From NCBI RefSeq assembly GCF_006636205.1, contig NZ_VIGB01000003.1:992001-1056000 (forward strand): a DNA stretch of 64,000 bases. Direction: 5' to 3'. This DNA is from Kitasatospora acidiphila. Its GTDB lineage: Bacteria; Actinomycetota; Actinomycetes; Streptomycetales; Streptomycetaceae. A program made the translations under genes and the position numbers. The notes beneath the pieces are model-generated. The model was given only the letters and a program-made list of their open reading frames with translations, was not told the DNA's origin and made no database searches. Positions 8,210 through 16,803 of this stretch are shown here, in pieces (position 1 is the first letter of the stretch; every line of letters starts with the position of its first letter).

Positions 8210-9103
8210 TCAGCGGAAGTAGTGCCCAGCATCAAGGTCCTCGATGAGGCCGGGCTCGACCGGGCTCCAGCCGAGGAGCTGCTGGGTCACGGCGCTCGAT
8301 GCGGGGACGTCCGCCGCGTAGATGCCGCCGAGCCAGCCGAAGTGGTCAACCACCTCTTCGGCTGGGATGGCAGCGACGGGCAGGTTCAGGTGCCGGCCGA
8401 TCACCTCGGCGATCTCGCGGACCGGAACGGCCTGGTCGGCAACGCCGTGCAGTCGGCTGCCGGCCGGTGCCGACTCCACAGCGAGCCGGAACAGCCGTGC
8501 GGCGTCGAGTCGGTGGACGGCGGGCCAGCGGTTGGTCCCGTCGCCCGGGTAGGCGGACACACCCTTGTCGCGGGCGACCCCGATCAGGGTCGGGACGAAG
8601 CCGTGGTCGCCCTCATCGTGCACCGACGGCGGCAGCCGGACCACCGAGGTCCGGACGCCGCGCTCAGCGAACCCGAGTGCCGCCTGCTCCGAAGGAATGC
8701 GGAACCCCCTGGGCGACTCGGGGTCGGCGGAGTCATCCTCAGTGCCGAGTCGACCAGAGGCCAGACCAGCCGTTCCGGAGGTGACGACCAATGGCCGGTC
8801 CGATCCCACGAGCGCCTCACCCAGTGCCTCGATCGCGCGCAGGTCCATTCGCGCGCCACCGACGAAGTCGGCGAAGTCATGCGCAAACGCGGTGTGGATG
8901 ACGCCGTCCGCTGCCACCGCCCCTGCCCGCAGGCTGTCGAGGTCCTCCAGCGAGCCGCGGTGCACCTCGGCGCCGGCAGCGGTCAGTGCCTCCGCACCAC
9001 GGTCCGAGCGAGCGAGGCCGAGCACCTTGTGCCCCTCCCCCAACAGCTCACGAACGATGGCGCTACCGATGAATCCGGTGGCGCCGGTGACGAACACGCG
9101 CAT
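8210..9103 (-). CDS. NAD(P)-dependent epimerase/SDR-like oxidoreductase
   Basis: I place the start at ATG 9103, preceded by AAGGAG, giving 297 residues. The N terminus carries the TGATGFIGSAIVREL nucleotide-binding motif of extended/atypical SDRs. The usual Tyr-x-x-x-Lys pair is not evident; the region around TSGTAGLASG is where the catalytic Ser would lie. The C-terminal half (WPAVHRLDAARLFRLAVE) is the typical substrate domain of this group, common in actinomycetes and mostly of unknown substrate. It faces the VOC-protein gene across about 300 bp and may be coregulated with it. Confidence 0.8.
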   Translation of the reverse strand: MRVFVTGATGFIGSAIVRELLGEGHKVLGLARSDRGAEALTAAGAEVHRGSLEDLDSLRAGAVAADGVIHTAFAHDFADFVGGARMDLRAIEALGEALVGSDRPLVVTSGTAGLASGRLGTEDDSADPESPRGFRIPSEQAALGFAERGVRTSVVRLPPSVHDEGDHGFVPTLIGVARDKGVSAYPGDGTNRWPAVHRLDAARLFRLAVESAPAGSRLHGVADQAVPVREIAEVIGRHLNLPVAAIPAEEVVDHFGWLGGIYAADVPASSAVTQQLLGWSPVEPGLIEDLDAGHYFR

Positions 9104-9400
9104 GGTGCACTCCTTCAGTACTTTCAGCACTCTCGGCACTCTCGGTGCTGCTGGGGTTTCTCCTCGCAGCGGCCCGGTAGTTCCACCATGCGGTCGCGAG
9201 CGCGAGCGCGTCCAAGACCGGCTCCGCACCGGGCCATACCGTTCGGGTATCACCGCAGCTCATACGGAATCGGAGAAGTCCACACCAGCCATGAATATGA
9301 TGTCCCGTCATATCGACCATGCCTCATCACTCCCCGCTGCCGGCTTCATGGGCATCGCGGTGGATATCGGGATCGGGATGACCAGCTGAGGGGAGCGGAG
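9104..9400. other. Intergenic region between divergent SDR and VOC genes
   Basis: No gene is supported here. Next to the SDR start lie four degenerate 9-bp repeats (core CAGCACTCT/CGGCACTCT at about 9116-9148) that could be operator half-sites. The stretch 9245-9310 is locally A+T richer and is the likely place for the divergent promoters. Confidence 0.4.
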
Positions 9401-10294
9401 ATGATCCGCTGGGTATACGCCTTCGTAGACCGGCCGCGGGAGCACTTCACCGTGGCAGCCGAGTTCTGGACAGCGGTCACGGGGACTTCGCTCTCCGAAC
9501 GACGCGGTACAGAAGGGGAGTTCGCAACCCTGCTACCGACTGGGACGAAGGTCGGGCACCAGGCGAGGACCACCGACGGCGCACCCGAACCGGACGCCTG
9601 CCTGAAACTGCAAGGCGTTGCGAGCGAATCGGGCGGGACGCACCTTGATCTGGCGGTCGAGGACATCCCGGCGCTGGTCGCGCGCGCGGTCTCGCTGGGC
9701 GCAACCGTGGTGGCCGAGCAGGGCTTCGTGGTACTCGCCTCCCCCGCAAAACAGTTGTTCTGCGCGGTCACCTGGCATGGCGAGGCGCGGCGGCCCAGCA
9801 TCTTCGAAGGCGCCCGGCTCGACCAGATCTCGATCGACATCCCGCCGGAGCTGTACGAGGAGGAGACAACGTTCTGGGGCGAGCTGACGGGATGGCCGGT
9901 GCTGACCGGATCGCGGCCGGAGTTCCGAGCGGTGAAGCCACCGGCAGGGCTGCCGGTCCGGATCCTGCTCCACCGGCTGGGCACCGGGAACGCCATGAGC
10001 GCCCCGGCCTCACCGCACCGCTTGGGGCCTCAGGCCACCGCTGCTCCGCCCACCCCGGGCGTCCAACGCACCCAGGGTGGCCCGCACAGCACCGGCGAGC
10101 CCGCCAAGGCCGGCGCCCACCTTGACTTCGCCTGCGCAGACCGTGCCACCACCCGGGTGGCACATGAGAAGTTGGGCGCGAGCTTCGTCGCCGAGTACCC
10201 GTACTGGACCGTGATGAGCGACCCGACGGGCGCCCACTACTGCCTCACCGCCCGGGATCCGGACACCGGCCTGCTCGGCAACCCCCATGACTGA
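9401..10294 (+). CDS. VOC (glyoxalase/bleomycin-resistance fold) protein with two domains
   Basis: ATG 9401 follows a strong GGGGAGCGGAG. The 297-residue protein contains two VOC-like halves: residues about 1-130 (VYAFVDRPREHFTVAAEFWTAVTG, ending in GTHLDLAVEDIPALVARAVSLGA) and about 140-290 (LDQISIDIPPELYEEETTFWGELTGWP, ending in GAHLDFACADRATTRVAHEKLGA). Each half has the beta-alpha-beta-beta-beta pattern of the fold. Members bind a metal or a small toxic ligand and act as lyases, dioxygenases or drug-sequestering proteins. The linker near residue 205-240 is Pro/Thr rich and looks like an insertion. Substrate is not predictable. Confidence 0.75.
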   Translation: MIRWVYAFVDRPREHFTVAAEFWTAVTGTSLSERRGTEGEFATLLPTGTKVGHQARTTDGAPEPDACLKLQGVASESGGTHLDLAVEDIPALVARAVSLGATVVAEQGFVVLASPAKQLFCAVTWHGEARRPSIFEGARLDQISIDIPPELYEEETTFWGELTGWPVLTGSRPEFRAVKPPAGLPVRILLHRLGTGNAMSAPASPHRLGPQATAAPPTPGVQRTQGGPHSTGEPAKAGAHLDFACADRATTRVAHEKLGASFVAEYPYWTVMSDPTGAHYCLTARDPDTGLLGNPHD

Positions 10295-10392
10295 CGTAGC
10301 AAGCCCCGACGCAGCAGTCCCGACGCAGCAGTCCTGACGTGCGAGTCCTGACGTGCGAGTCCTGACGTAGCAAGCCGACGTACCAACTCCTC
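10293..10392. repeat. 14-bp minisatellite, seven units
   Basis: Consecutive units beginning GACG and close to GACGTGCGAGTCCT run from 10293 to about 10392; units at 10336-10349 and 10350-10363 are identical, the flanking ones differ at a few positions. The array fills the gap between the VOC gene and the convergent ArsR-like gene and overlaps the VOC stop codon. Confidence 0.85.
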
Positions 10393-11368
10393 AGCCCTGT
10401 CCGCCGACCAGCGCGTCACCCAACTCCGTGCGCCCGTAGAGCACCAGGCGTCCGGAGCGCCGGCGGCGGAGCAGGCCCGCATCGTGCAGCACCCTGAGGT
10501 GGCGGCCGACCGAGCCCAGCGGCTGGCCGGTCAGGGCAACCAGGTGCGTGGTGCTCAGCGGGGTCTCCAGGAGGACCAGCACCCGGGCGCGGGCCGGGCC
10601 GAGCAGCCTGGCGAGCGCCTCGGGCGGGGCGGCGGACCCAGCGTCGGCGAGTGCGCCGGTGCAGGGGTAGATGACGGCGTGTCGGTGCTGGTCCCAGGCC
10701 AGCCAGCCCTGGCTGGGCGTCACCGGTACGAACAGCAGCCGGGTGCCCGCGAGCTCACGTGGCGGCTGATCACGCAAGGTGATCCGCAGGCGGCTGGCAC
10801 CGAGCCAGCGCATGCCGGGGCGTAGCTCGTCCAAGGCGGACTCCCAACCGCCGTGGGCGAGCCGGGCGGTGCGGACCAGGATGTCGCACTCCAGGATCCG
10901 GCGTCGGCGCGGCCAGTCCGGCTGGACGGTGTGCCGCCAGACACGGTCCAGCAACTCGGCCGCGCGCTGGGGCAGGTCGGGGCGGTCGAGCTCGGCGGGG
11001 AGCGGGCCACCGAGCGCCTCGGCCAGGTCGGCGCAGGCGACGGCGGGGGCGGTGCTGGCGAGACGGTCCAGTTCGCGGGCGAAGTCGGGTTCGGTCGCAT
11101 CGGGGGTCGGGGTGAGGAAGGTCGCGTTCCAGGAGCCGCCCAGGCCCGCTCGGACCAGGCGTGCCGTGACCGGGTCGGCGGCCAGCCAGTCGCGGTAGAC
11201 GGGCAGGTGGGCGGCCAACCAGGTCCGTTCACCGGGATCGGCCGCGATCGCCCGCTCCAGGAGCTTCAGGGCTGCCGTGGTCTCCGCGAGGGGCGAGACC
11301 GCGAACCGGCTTGCCGCCAGGGTGTCCGCGGTGACCTCCCACCAACTCAACGCCTGCGACCCTTCCAC
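10391..11368 (-). CDS. ArsR-type winged-helix regulator with long N-terminal domain
   Basis: The 325-residue protein ends in an ArsR-like winged helix (ALARLLGPARARVLVLLETPLSTTHLVALTGQPLGSVGRHLRVLHDAGLLRRRR in register, about 255-310). The first ~240 residues form the alpha-rich domain seen in a Streptomyces-specific group of ArsR-like repressors, with no metal-binding cysteines evident. The GTG at 11368 is the longest start; no good Shine-Dalgarno is visible, so the true start may be further in. It is divergent to an MFS exporter gene, with a triplicated motif and an inverted repeat between them, so it probably represses that exporter and itself. Confidence 0.75.
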   Translation of the reverse strand: MEGSQALSWWEVTADTLAASRFAVSPLAETTAALKLLERAIAADPGERTWLAAHLPVYRDWLAADPVTARLVRAGLGGSWNATFLTPTPDATEPDFARELDRLASTAPAVACADLAEALGGPLPAELDRPDLPQRAAELLDRVWRHTVQPDWPRRRRILECDILVRTARLAHGGWESALDELRPGMRWLGASRLRITLRDQPPRELAGTRLLFVPVTPSQGWLAWDQHRHAVIYPCTGALADAGSAAPPEALARLLGPARARVLVLLETPLSTTHLVALTGQPLGSVGRHLRVLHDAGLLRRRRSGRLVLYGRTELGDALVGGQG

Positions 11369-11391
11369 GCTGCCACACCCATCGCCCCCCG

Positions 11392-11441
11392 CCTTTCGCG
11401 CTCATGCCTTTCGCGCTCATGCCTTTCGCGCTCACGCGAAA
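11392..11441. promoter_or_regulatory. Putative ArsR operator: three 15-bp repeats ending in a perfect inverted repeat
   Basis: The unit CCTTTCGCGCTCATG is repeated at 11392-11406, 11407-11421 and 11422-11436 (last copy CACG). The third copy completes a perfect inverted repeat, TTTCGCG-CTCA-CGCGAAA, at 11424-11441. It lies between the divergent regulator and exporter genes, 40 bp before the MFS start. Function as operator is inferred. Confidence 0.65.
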
Positions 11442-11480
11442 CGGTACCCGCGCCGCCGCAACCCCCGGCAGGCTCCCCGC

Positions 11481-12632
11481 ATGCCCAGCTATCGCAACCT
11501 GTTCCGCACCCCGGAGTTCACACCGCTCTTCCTCCTCAACAGCGCCCAAGTCGCCGCCCAGACGGTCGGTTCGCTGGCGCTCGGCACCCTGGTCTTCAAC
11601 TCGACCGGGTCACCGCTGCTGGCCGCCCTGGCGATGTTCGGCCCGGCGCTGGCCCAGGTGCTGGGCGCCGCCACGCTGCTGCGCGCCGCCGACCGGCTGC
11701 CGCCACGGGCCACGCTGGCGGGCCTGGCCCTGTTGTTCGCGGCCGGCACGGCGCTGCAGGCGGCACCGGGTCTGCCGGAGTGGGCGCTGTTCGGACTGCT
11801 GCTGGTGCTGGGGATGGCGGGGGCACTCGGCGGCGGGGTGCGGTACGGGCTGCTGTCCGAACTGCTCCCGGGCGACCAGTACCCGCTGGGCCGGGCCGCC
11901 CTGAACGTCGCCAACGGCCTGCTGCAGGTCTGCGGCTTCGCGGTCGGCGGCGTGCTCACGGCCGCCCTGACGCCCGGCCGGACGCTGCTGCTCGGCGCCG
12001 CGCTGCATCTGACGGGGGCGATCGCGGCCCTGCTGGGGCTGAGCCGCCGGACACCGCGTGCCGCTGCGGGCCACAGGAGCGTGCCCACCGCCCGGCTGCT
12101 CGCCGACCGGACCCGCCGTTCGGTCTACCTGGCGCTCTGGGTGCCGAACGGCCTGATCGTGGGCTGCGAGTCGCTCTTCCTGCCCTACGCTCCCCGGCAG
12201 GCGGGGCTGCTGCTGTCCGCGGCCGCCGCCGGGATGCTGCTCGGGGACGCGGTGGTCGGCCGGTTCCTGACACCGCGGTTGCGGGCCCGGCTCGGCATTC
12301 CGCTGAACCTCCTCCTCGCCGCGCCCTATCTGCTGTTCGCCGTCCACCCACCCCTGGCCCTCGCACTGGTAACGGCCGCAGTCGCCTCGGTCGGCTATGC
12401 GGCCGCGCTCCCGCTCCAGGAGCAGTTGCTCGCCCGCACGCCCGCCACCGGCCACGGCCAGGCGCTCGGACTGCACTCGGCGGGCATGGGCACCGCGCAG
12501 GGCCTCAGCGCGGCCCTGGCCGGCGCGGTGGCCGAGCACGCCGGCCCGGCACTCGCCATCGCACTGCTGGCCGCGGGTTCGCTGGCGGTCACCTCGGTCC
12601 TGGCACCGGGGCTGGCCGACCGCCCGCGCTAG
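11481..12632 (+). CDS. MFS transporter (drug-efflux type)
   Basis: The 383-residue protein starts at ATG 11481 and has about 11-12 hydrophobic segments typical of the major facilitator superfamily. It resembles the MFS group with a conserved GGGVRYGLLSELLPGDQYPLGRAALNVANG segment after TM4. Charges in the central loop (LSRRTPR, LLADRTRRS) separate the two six-helix halves. It is likely a proton-driven exporter in the cell membrane controlled by the divergent ArsR-like protein. Substrate unknown. Confidence 0.8.
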   Translation: MPSYRNLFRTPEFTPLFLLNSAQVAAQTVGSLALGTLVFNSTGSPLLAALAMFGPALAQVLGAATLLRAADRLPPRATLAGLALLFAAGTALQAAPGLPEWALFGLLLVLGMAGALGGGVRYGLLSELLPGDQYPLGRAALNVANGLLQVCGFAVGGVLTAALTPGRTLLLGAALHLTGAIAALLGLSRRTPRAAAGHRSVPTARLLADRTRRSVYLALWVPNGLIVGCESLFLPYAPRQAGLLLSAAAAGMLLGDAVVGRFLTPRLRARLGIPLNLLLAAPYLLFAVHPPLALALVTAAVASVGYAAALPLQEQLLARTPATGHGQALGLHSAGMGTAQGLSAALAGAVAEHAGPALAIALLAAGSLAVTSVLAPGLADRPR

Positions 12633-12690
12633 CCAGCCAACCGGCCGGCCGGCCAACCGGCGGGCCAGCCGGCCGCGTCGCCAACCCGCC
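12633..12690. repeat. Tetranucleotide-rich GGCC/AACC repeat downstream of the MFS gene
   Basis: CCAGCCAACCGGCCGGCCGGCC and variants follow the stop codon directly. The block is strongly self-complementary and may act as a terminator-like structure, although no T tract is present. Confidence 0.45.
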
Positions 12691-12790
12691 CCCCGCGCCT
12701 GCCCAACCGCCCTGTCAGTGGGCCACGGTAGTGTGGCTGAAGATCAACTGTCGCCGTACCGGTGGCAACCGGACCGAGAGGAGGGGAACC

Positions 12791-13582
12791 GTGCGTGACA
12801 CTCAGCTGGCGGCCTATCTCCAGCGGATCGACGTACCCCGCCCCAGCGCCCCTGACCTGGCGAGCCTGCGCGCCCTGCAGCGAGCCCACCTCGCCGCGGT
12901 GCCGTTCGAGAACCTGAGCGTCCGGCTGGGCGAGCCGATCGTTCTGGACCAGGACGCGCTGGTCGCCAAGGTGGTGGAGCAGCGTCGCGGCGGCTTCTGC
13001 TACGAACTCAACGGTGCGTTCGCCGCGCTGCTCACCGCGCTGGGGTACCAGGTGGAGTTGCTCGGTGCCCGGGTGTTCACCGAGGGCACGCCGGGGATTC
13101 CGATGGACCACCTGACCCTGCGGGTCCAGCTCGACCAGGCGTGGCTGGTGGACGTGGGCTTCGGCCGGTTCAGTTTCCTGCCGCTGTGCCTGGATGAGCG
13201 CGGCGAGCAGGTCGACCCGGCCGGCACCTTCCGGATCACCGAGCAGCACACCGGGAGCAGCGGCTTTCCGCCGGACCTGGATGTGCTCGCCGACGGTCAG
13301 CCGCAGTACCGGATCGACCAACGCCCCTACCAGCTCGCCGACTTCGCACCGGTCTGCTGGTTCCAGGCGACGTCCCCTGCGTCCACTTTCACCCAGCGCA
13401 CCTTGTGCTCGCTGCCCACCAAGGCCGGTCGGGTCTCCCTGGTCGGCAACCGGCTGATCCACACCGGCGACGACGGGGAGCGGACCGAGCAGCAACTGGC
13501 CACCGACCAGCAGCGGTTGGACGCCTACCGCGAGCACTTCGGCATCACGCTCACCCTGGACCAGCTCCAGCGCCTCGGCTGA
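12791..13582 (+). CDS. nat: Arylamine N-acetyltransferase
   Basis: The 263-residue protein starts at GTG 12791 behind a GAGAGGAGGGG ribosome site. The catalytic triad is visible: Cys70 in RRGGFCYELNG, His107 in GIPMDHLTL and Asp121 in VDVGFG. The enzyme moves an acetyl group from acetyl-CoA through the cysteine to arylamines, hydrazines or amino-aromatic intermediates; some homologues close amide bonds in ansamycin biosynthesis (RifF type). Length matches the family. No polyketide genes lie nearby, so a detoxifying role is more likely. It stands as a single gene ending 10 bp from a convergent dehydrogenase. Confidence 0.92.
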   Translation: MRDTQLAAYLQRIDVPRPSAPDLASLRALQRAHLAAVPFENLSVRLGEPIVLDQDALVAKVVEQRRGGFCYELNGAFAALLTALGYQVELLGARVFTEGTPGIPMDHLTLRVQLDQAWLVDVGFGRFSFLPLCLDERGEQVDPAGTFRITEQHTGSSGFPPDLDVLADGQPQYRIDQRPYQLADFAPVCWFQATSPASTFTQRTLCSLPTKAGRVSLVGNRLIHTGDDGERTEQQLATDQQRLDAYREHFGITLTLDQLQRLG

Positions 13583-13592
13583 CCGGGCAGGA

Positions 13593-14657
13593 TCAGTTCA
13601 TCACGTTCTCCAGCGGCTCCCCGTTGGCGAACCGGGTGAGCTGTGCGCCGATCAGCCGCTGGGCGCGCGGCAGGAACGCCGAAGAGCTGCCCCCGACGTG
13701 CGGCGAGATCAGCACGCCGGGCGCGTGCCAGAGCGGGTGGCCGGCGGGCAGCGGCTCCGGGTCGGTGACGTCCAGCGCGGCCCGCAGCCGCCCGACCGTC
13801 AGCTCCGCGAGCAGGTCGTCGGTGCGCACCACGGCGCCGCGGGCCACGTTGACCAGCAGCGCGCCGTCCCGCATGGCGGCCAGGAACCGGGCGTCCACCA
13901 GGTGCCGGGTCTGGTCGGTGAGCGGCACGGCGAGGATCACCACATCGGCGTGCGGCAGCAGCTCGGGCAGCTCGGCGAGCGAGTGCACCGGGCCCTGCGG
14001 CGCGGTCCTGGCGGTGCGGGCCACCCGCGTCACCTCGACCTCGAAGGGGAGCAGCCGGGCCTCGATCGCTGCACCCACCGAGCCGTAGCCGACGATCAGC
14101 ACCCGCTTGTCGGCCAGCGCGGGGTAGAAGCCGGACCGCCACTGCTCGGCGTCCTGGCCGCGTACGAAGCCGGGCAGGTCGCGCAGCGAGGCCAGAGCGA
14201 GCGCCACGGCGAGCTCGGCGGTGCTGGCGTCGTGGACCCCGCGCGCGTTGCAGAGGGTGACCCCGGCGGGCAGGTGCGGGGCGATGTCGTCGACCCCGGC
14301 GGTCTGCGTCTGGACCACCCGCAGGCGCGGCATCGAGCCGAGGAACGGCAGCACGGTGCCGGTCCGCAGATAGGGGGTGACCAGCATCTCGACGCGGGCG
14401 AGCAGCTCGGCGGGCGGCGGCCCGGGGCGGCCGTCACAGGCGTCGCCGTCGAAGGTGTGCAGTTCGAGGCCGTCGGGCAGGCCGGGGACCTGCTCGGCGG
14501 GGTACGGCAGCAGCACGACGGGCGCGGACCCGGTGGCAGCCGAATCCGTGGCAGCCGAATCCACAGCAACGGACGCGGTAGCAGCGGGCTCAGCGGCAGC
14601 AGACCCGCTGGCATCGGACTCGGTGGCGGCGGACGCGGTGGCAGGCGCAGGGATCAT
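13593..14657 (-). CDS. D-isomer-specific 2-hydroxyacid dehydrogenase
   Basis: From ATG 14657 the product has 354 residues. The NAD-binding motif VGYGSVGAAIEARLLPF, the catalytic Arg in NVARGAVV, Glu in VTDPEPLPAGHPLW and His in ISPHVGG are all present, so the enzyme should interconvert a 2-keto acid and a D-2-hydroxy acid with NAD(P)H. The first ~45 residues are a low-complexity Ala/Ser/Thr tract encoded by a DNA repeat and do not belong to the family; a later in-frame start near VVLLPYPAEQ is quite possible. It is divergent to the zinc-finger SDR gene. Confidence 0.85.
   Translation of the reverse strand: MIPAPATASAATESDASGSAAAEPAATASVAVDSAATDSAATGSAPVVLLPYPAEQVPGLPDGLELHTFDGDACDGRPGPPPAELLARVEMLVTPYLRTGTVLPFLGSMPRLRVVQTQTAGVDDIAPHLPAGVTLCNARGVHDASTAELAVALALASLRDLPGFVRGQDAEQWRSGFYPALADKRVLIVGYGSVGAAIEARLLPFEVEVTRVARTARTAPQGPVHSLAELPELLPHADVVILAVPLTDQTRHLVDARFLAAMRDGALLVNVARGAVVRTDDLLAELTVGRLRAALDVTDPEPLPAGHPLWHAPGVLISPHVGGSSSAFLPRAQRLIGAQLTRFANGEPLENVMN
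14526..14645. repeat. Imperfect 15-bp repeats encoding an Ala/Ser-rich tract
   Basis: GTGGCAGCCGAATCC occurs twice in a row near 14533-14562, followed by several diverged copies up to 14645. They lie in the 5' part of the dehydrogenase reading frame and make its start codon doubtful. Confidence 0.7.
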
Positions 14658-14795
14658 GTTGCGCAATCTACCGACCCGGCTGCACCCGCCCGCTACCGGT
14701 CCAGCGGCCGTCGTTTGGCCGCTCGACCGGCACTCCGTACGATTCATCGAGTAATCAGTACGGGTTACCAGGACGAGCAGGGAAGCGGCAGCGGA

Positions 14796-16280
14796 ATGAC
14801 GAGGGCAGTGGAGCAGCAGGTCGCGGGCGAGATCGAGTACGGTCCCGGCATCGACCCCGAGCGGCTGCGGCACTGCTTGGACGTGCTGGCGGAGCTGGAC
14901 GAGCTGGATGTCGACCACCCGGACGCGATCGCCGTCCGCAGGGCGGTCGCGCACATCTTCCGCACCGTGAAGCAGCGCCGCCGCCAGGAGACGCGGGCGG
15001 CGAAGACCGCCAACGACCGTGCGGTGACCTCCCGGACCGCGACCGGCGCGCCGGGGCGGATCGACGACGAGACGGCCGGTGTGTTCGGCCTCACCTCGCC
15101 GACGCCGAGCCAGGAGATCGCCGGCATTCTGACGCGGCCGCGCTCCTGCTACGTCTGCAAGCAGCGCTATGTCGAGGTGGACGCGTTCTACCACCAGCTC
15201 TGCCCGACGTGTGCGGTCACCAATCGGATCAAGCGCGACCAGAAGGTCGACCTGACGGGTCGCCGTGCGCTCCTCACCGGCGGCCGGGCCAAGATCGGGA
15301 TGTACATCGCGCTGAAGCTGCTGCGGGACGGCGCGCACACCACGATCACCACCCGGTTCCCGAACGACGCCATCCGCCGGTTCAAGGCGATGCCGGACAG
15401 CGCCGACTGGCTGCACCGGCTGAAGATCGTCGGCATCGATCTGCGCGACCCCGCCCAGGTGGTCGCGCTGGCCGACTCGGTGGCCGCGGACGGCGCGCTG
15501 GACATCCTGATCAACAACGCCGCGCAGACCGTGCGCCGCTCCCCGGCCGCCTACGCGGAGCTGGTGAGCGCCGAGTCGGCACCGCTGCCGGCCGGTGAGC
15601 TGCCGGCCAGCGAGGTCATCGGCGCGTTCGGCAGTGGCTCGGTGGAGCGTCCGGCACTGCCCGGGCGGGCGGGCGGCGACGGGCTGTCGGCGCAGCAGGT
15701 CGCCGAGCTGGCACTGGTCACCGGTTCGGCCTCGCCGGCCCGGATCGAGGCCGGCACGGCGATCGACGCGGGCGGCCTGGTGCCCGACCTGGTGGACACC
15801 AACAGCTGGGTGCAGACGGTGAGCGAGGTCGACCCGATCGAGCTGCTGGAGGTCCAGCTGTGCAACTCGACGGCGCCGTTCATCCTGGTCAGCCGGCTGC
15901 GCCCGGCGCTGGCCGCATCGCCGGCCCGCCGCAAGTACGTGGTGAACGTCTCCGCGATGGAGGGCCAGTTCTCCCGCGGCTACAAGGGCGCCGGCCACCC
16001 GCACACCAACATGGCGAAGGCCGCGCTGAACATGCTCACCCGGACCAGTGCCCGGGAGATGCTGGAGACCGACGGCATCCTGATGACGGCCGTGGACACC
16101 GGCTGGATCACCGACGAGCGGCCGCACCCGGAGAAGATGCGGCTGGCGGAAGAGGGCTTCCACGCCCCGCTCGACCTGGTGGACGGCGCGGCCCGGGTGT
16201 ACGACCCGGTCGTGCGCGGTGAGCGCGGCGAGGACCTGTTCGGCTGCTTCCTGAAGGACTTCGAACCCAGCAACTGGTGA
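14796..16280 (+). CDS. SDR-family protein with N-terminal zinc-ribbon and altered active site
   Basis: The 494-residue protein starts at ATG 14796. Residues 1-110 are helical and charged; a CxxC-x14-CxxC zinc-ribbon is at Cys118, 121, 136 and 139; an SDR Rossmann domain starts with LLTGGRAKIGMYIALKLL (161-178), includes ILINNAAQTVRR and ends near residue 480. The usual Tyr-x-x-x-Lys active site aligns with HPHTNMAKAALNML near residue 405, where Thr stands in the Tyr position while Lys is kept. An extra 60-70 residue insertion follows the NNAAQT motif. The family is widespread but uncharacterised as far as I know. It is followed 24 bp later by a Nudix gene, with which it probably forms an operon. 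Confidence 0.8.
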   Translation: MTRAVEQQVAGEIEYGPGIDPERLRHCLDVLAELDELDVDHPDAIAVRRAVAHIFRTVKQRRRQETRAAKTANDRAVTSRTATGAPGRIDDETAGVFGLTSPTPSQEIAGILTRPRSCYVCKQRYVEVDAFYHQLCPTCAVTNRIKRDQKVDLTGRRALLTGGRAKIGMYIALKLLRDGAHTTITTRFPNDAIRRFKAMPDSADWLHRLKIVGIDLRDPAQVVALADSVAADGALDILINNAAQTVRRSPAAYAELVSAESAPLPAGELPASEVIGAFGSGSVERPALPGRAGGDGLSAQQVAELALVTGSASPARIEAGTAIDAGGLVPDLVDTNSWVQTVSEVDPIELLEVQLCNSTAPFILVSRLRPALAASPARRKYVVNVSAMEGQFSRGYKGAGHPHTNMAKAALNMLTRTSAREMLETDGILMTAVDTGWITDERPHPEKMRLAEEGFHAPLDLVDGAARVYDPVVRGERGEDLFGCFLKDFEPSNW

Positions 16281-16304
16281 TGACTGGAAGGAACAGCTGA
16301 TCAG

Positions 16305-16796
16305 ATGACCGCGACCCCGGCCATGCGCCCCCTCCTGGTGAACCCGCCGATCAAGTCACCCCTGATCGGCGCGGGGGTGATCGTTCCGACCACGGACGGT
16401 CGCGGTGTGCTGATCGGTCGCCGCACCACGGCCGGGGAGTCGCCGAGTTGGAGCCTGCCCGGTGGCAAGGCGGACCAGCCCGGCGAGTCCTTCGAGCAGA
16501 CCGCCGCGCGCGAACTGGCCGAGGAGACCGGGATCGTGCTGCCCGCCGAGCGGATGCGGGTGCTGGGCGTGGTGCTGGACCATCTGGCGGGGTGGCCGCG
16601 GCTGACGGCGGCGGTGCTGGCGCCGCCGTCCGACGATCCGGCGTATGTCACCGAGCCGCACGCCTGCGCGGGTTGGGAGCGGCGGGGGCTGGACGAGCTG
16701 CCGGAGCCGATGTTCGGGCCGTCCGCCTGGGTGTTGGCGCAGTGGCTGCCGAACGCCGCCGAGCTGCCGCCGGGTGTGCACGCCTACCGCCTCTGA
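16305..16796 (+). CDS. Nudix hydrolase
   Basis: The 163-residue protein has a Nudix box, GGKADQPGESFEQTAARELAEETGI, at about residues 52-76. The Glu pair that binds Mg2+ (RELAEE) is intact, but there are six residues rather than five between the first Gly and Glu. Nudix enzymes cleave nucleoside diphosphates linked to another group. The surrounding sequence (ACAGWERRGLDELPEPMFGP) is like small MutT/ADP-ribose-type members. Coupled to the upstream zinc-finger SDR gene by a 24-bp gap containing GGAAGGAA as ribosome site. It may hydrolyse a damaged nucleotide cofactor connected with the SDR, but this is a guess from position. Confidence 0.85.
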   Translation: MTATPAMRPLLVNPPIKSPLIGAGVIVPTTDGRGVLIGRRTTAGESPSWSLPGGKADQPGESFEQTAARELAEETGIVLPAERMRVLGVVLDHLAGWPRLTAAVLAPPSDDPAYVTEPHACAGWERRGLDELPEPMFGPSAWVLAQWLPNAAELPPGVHAYRL

Positions 16797-16803
16797 CGGC
16801 GCG

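Noticed and set aside
10293..10392. CRISPR-like array
   Set aside because: Units are 14 bp and directly adjacent with no unique spacers; no cas genes in the window.
14658..16163. Upstream extension of the 2-hydroxyacid dehydrogenase frame (856 aa in total)
   Set aside because: This part lies antisense to the zinc-ribbon SDR gene and has no homology-like motifs; the dehydrogenase itself ends its N terminus before 14657.
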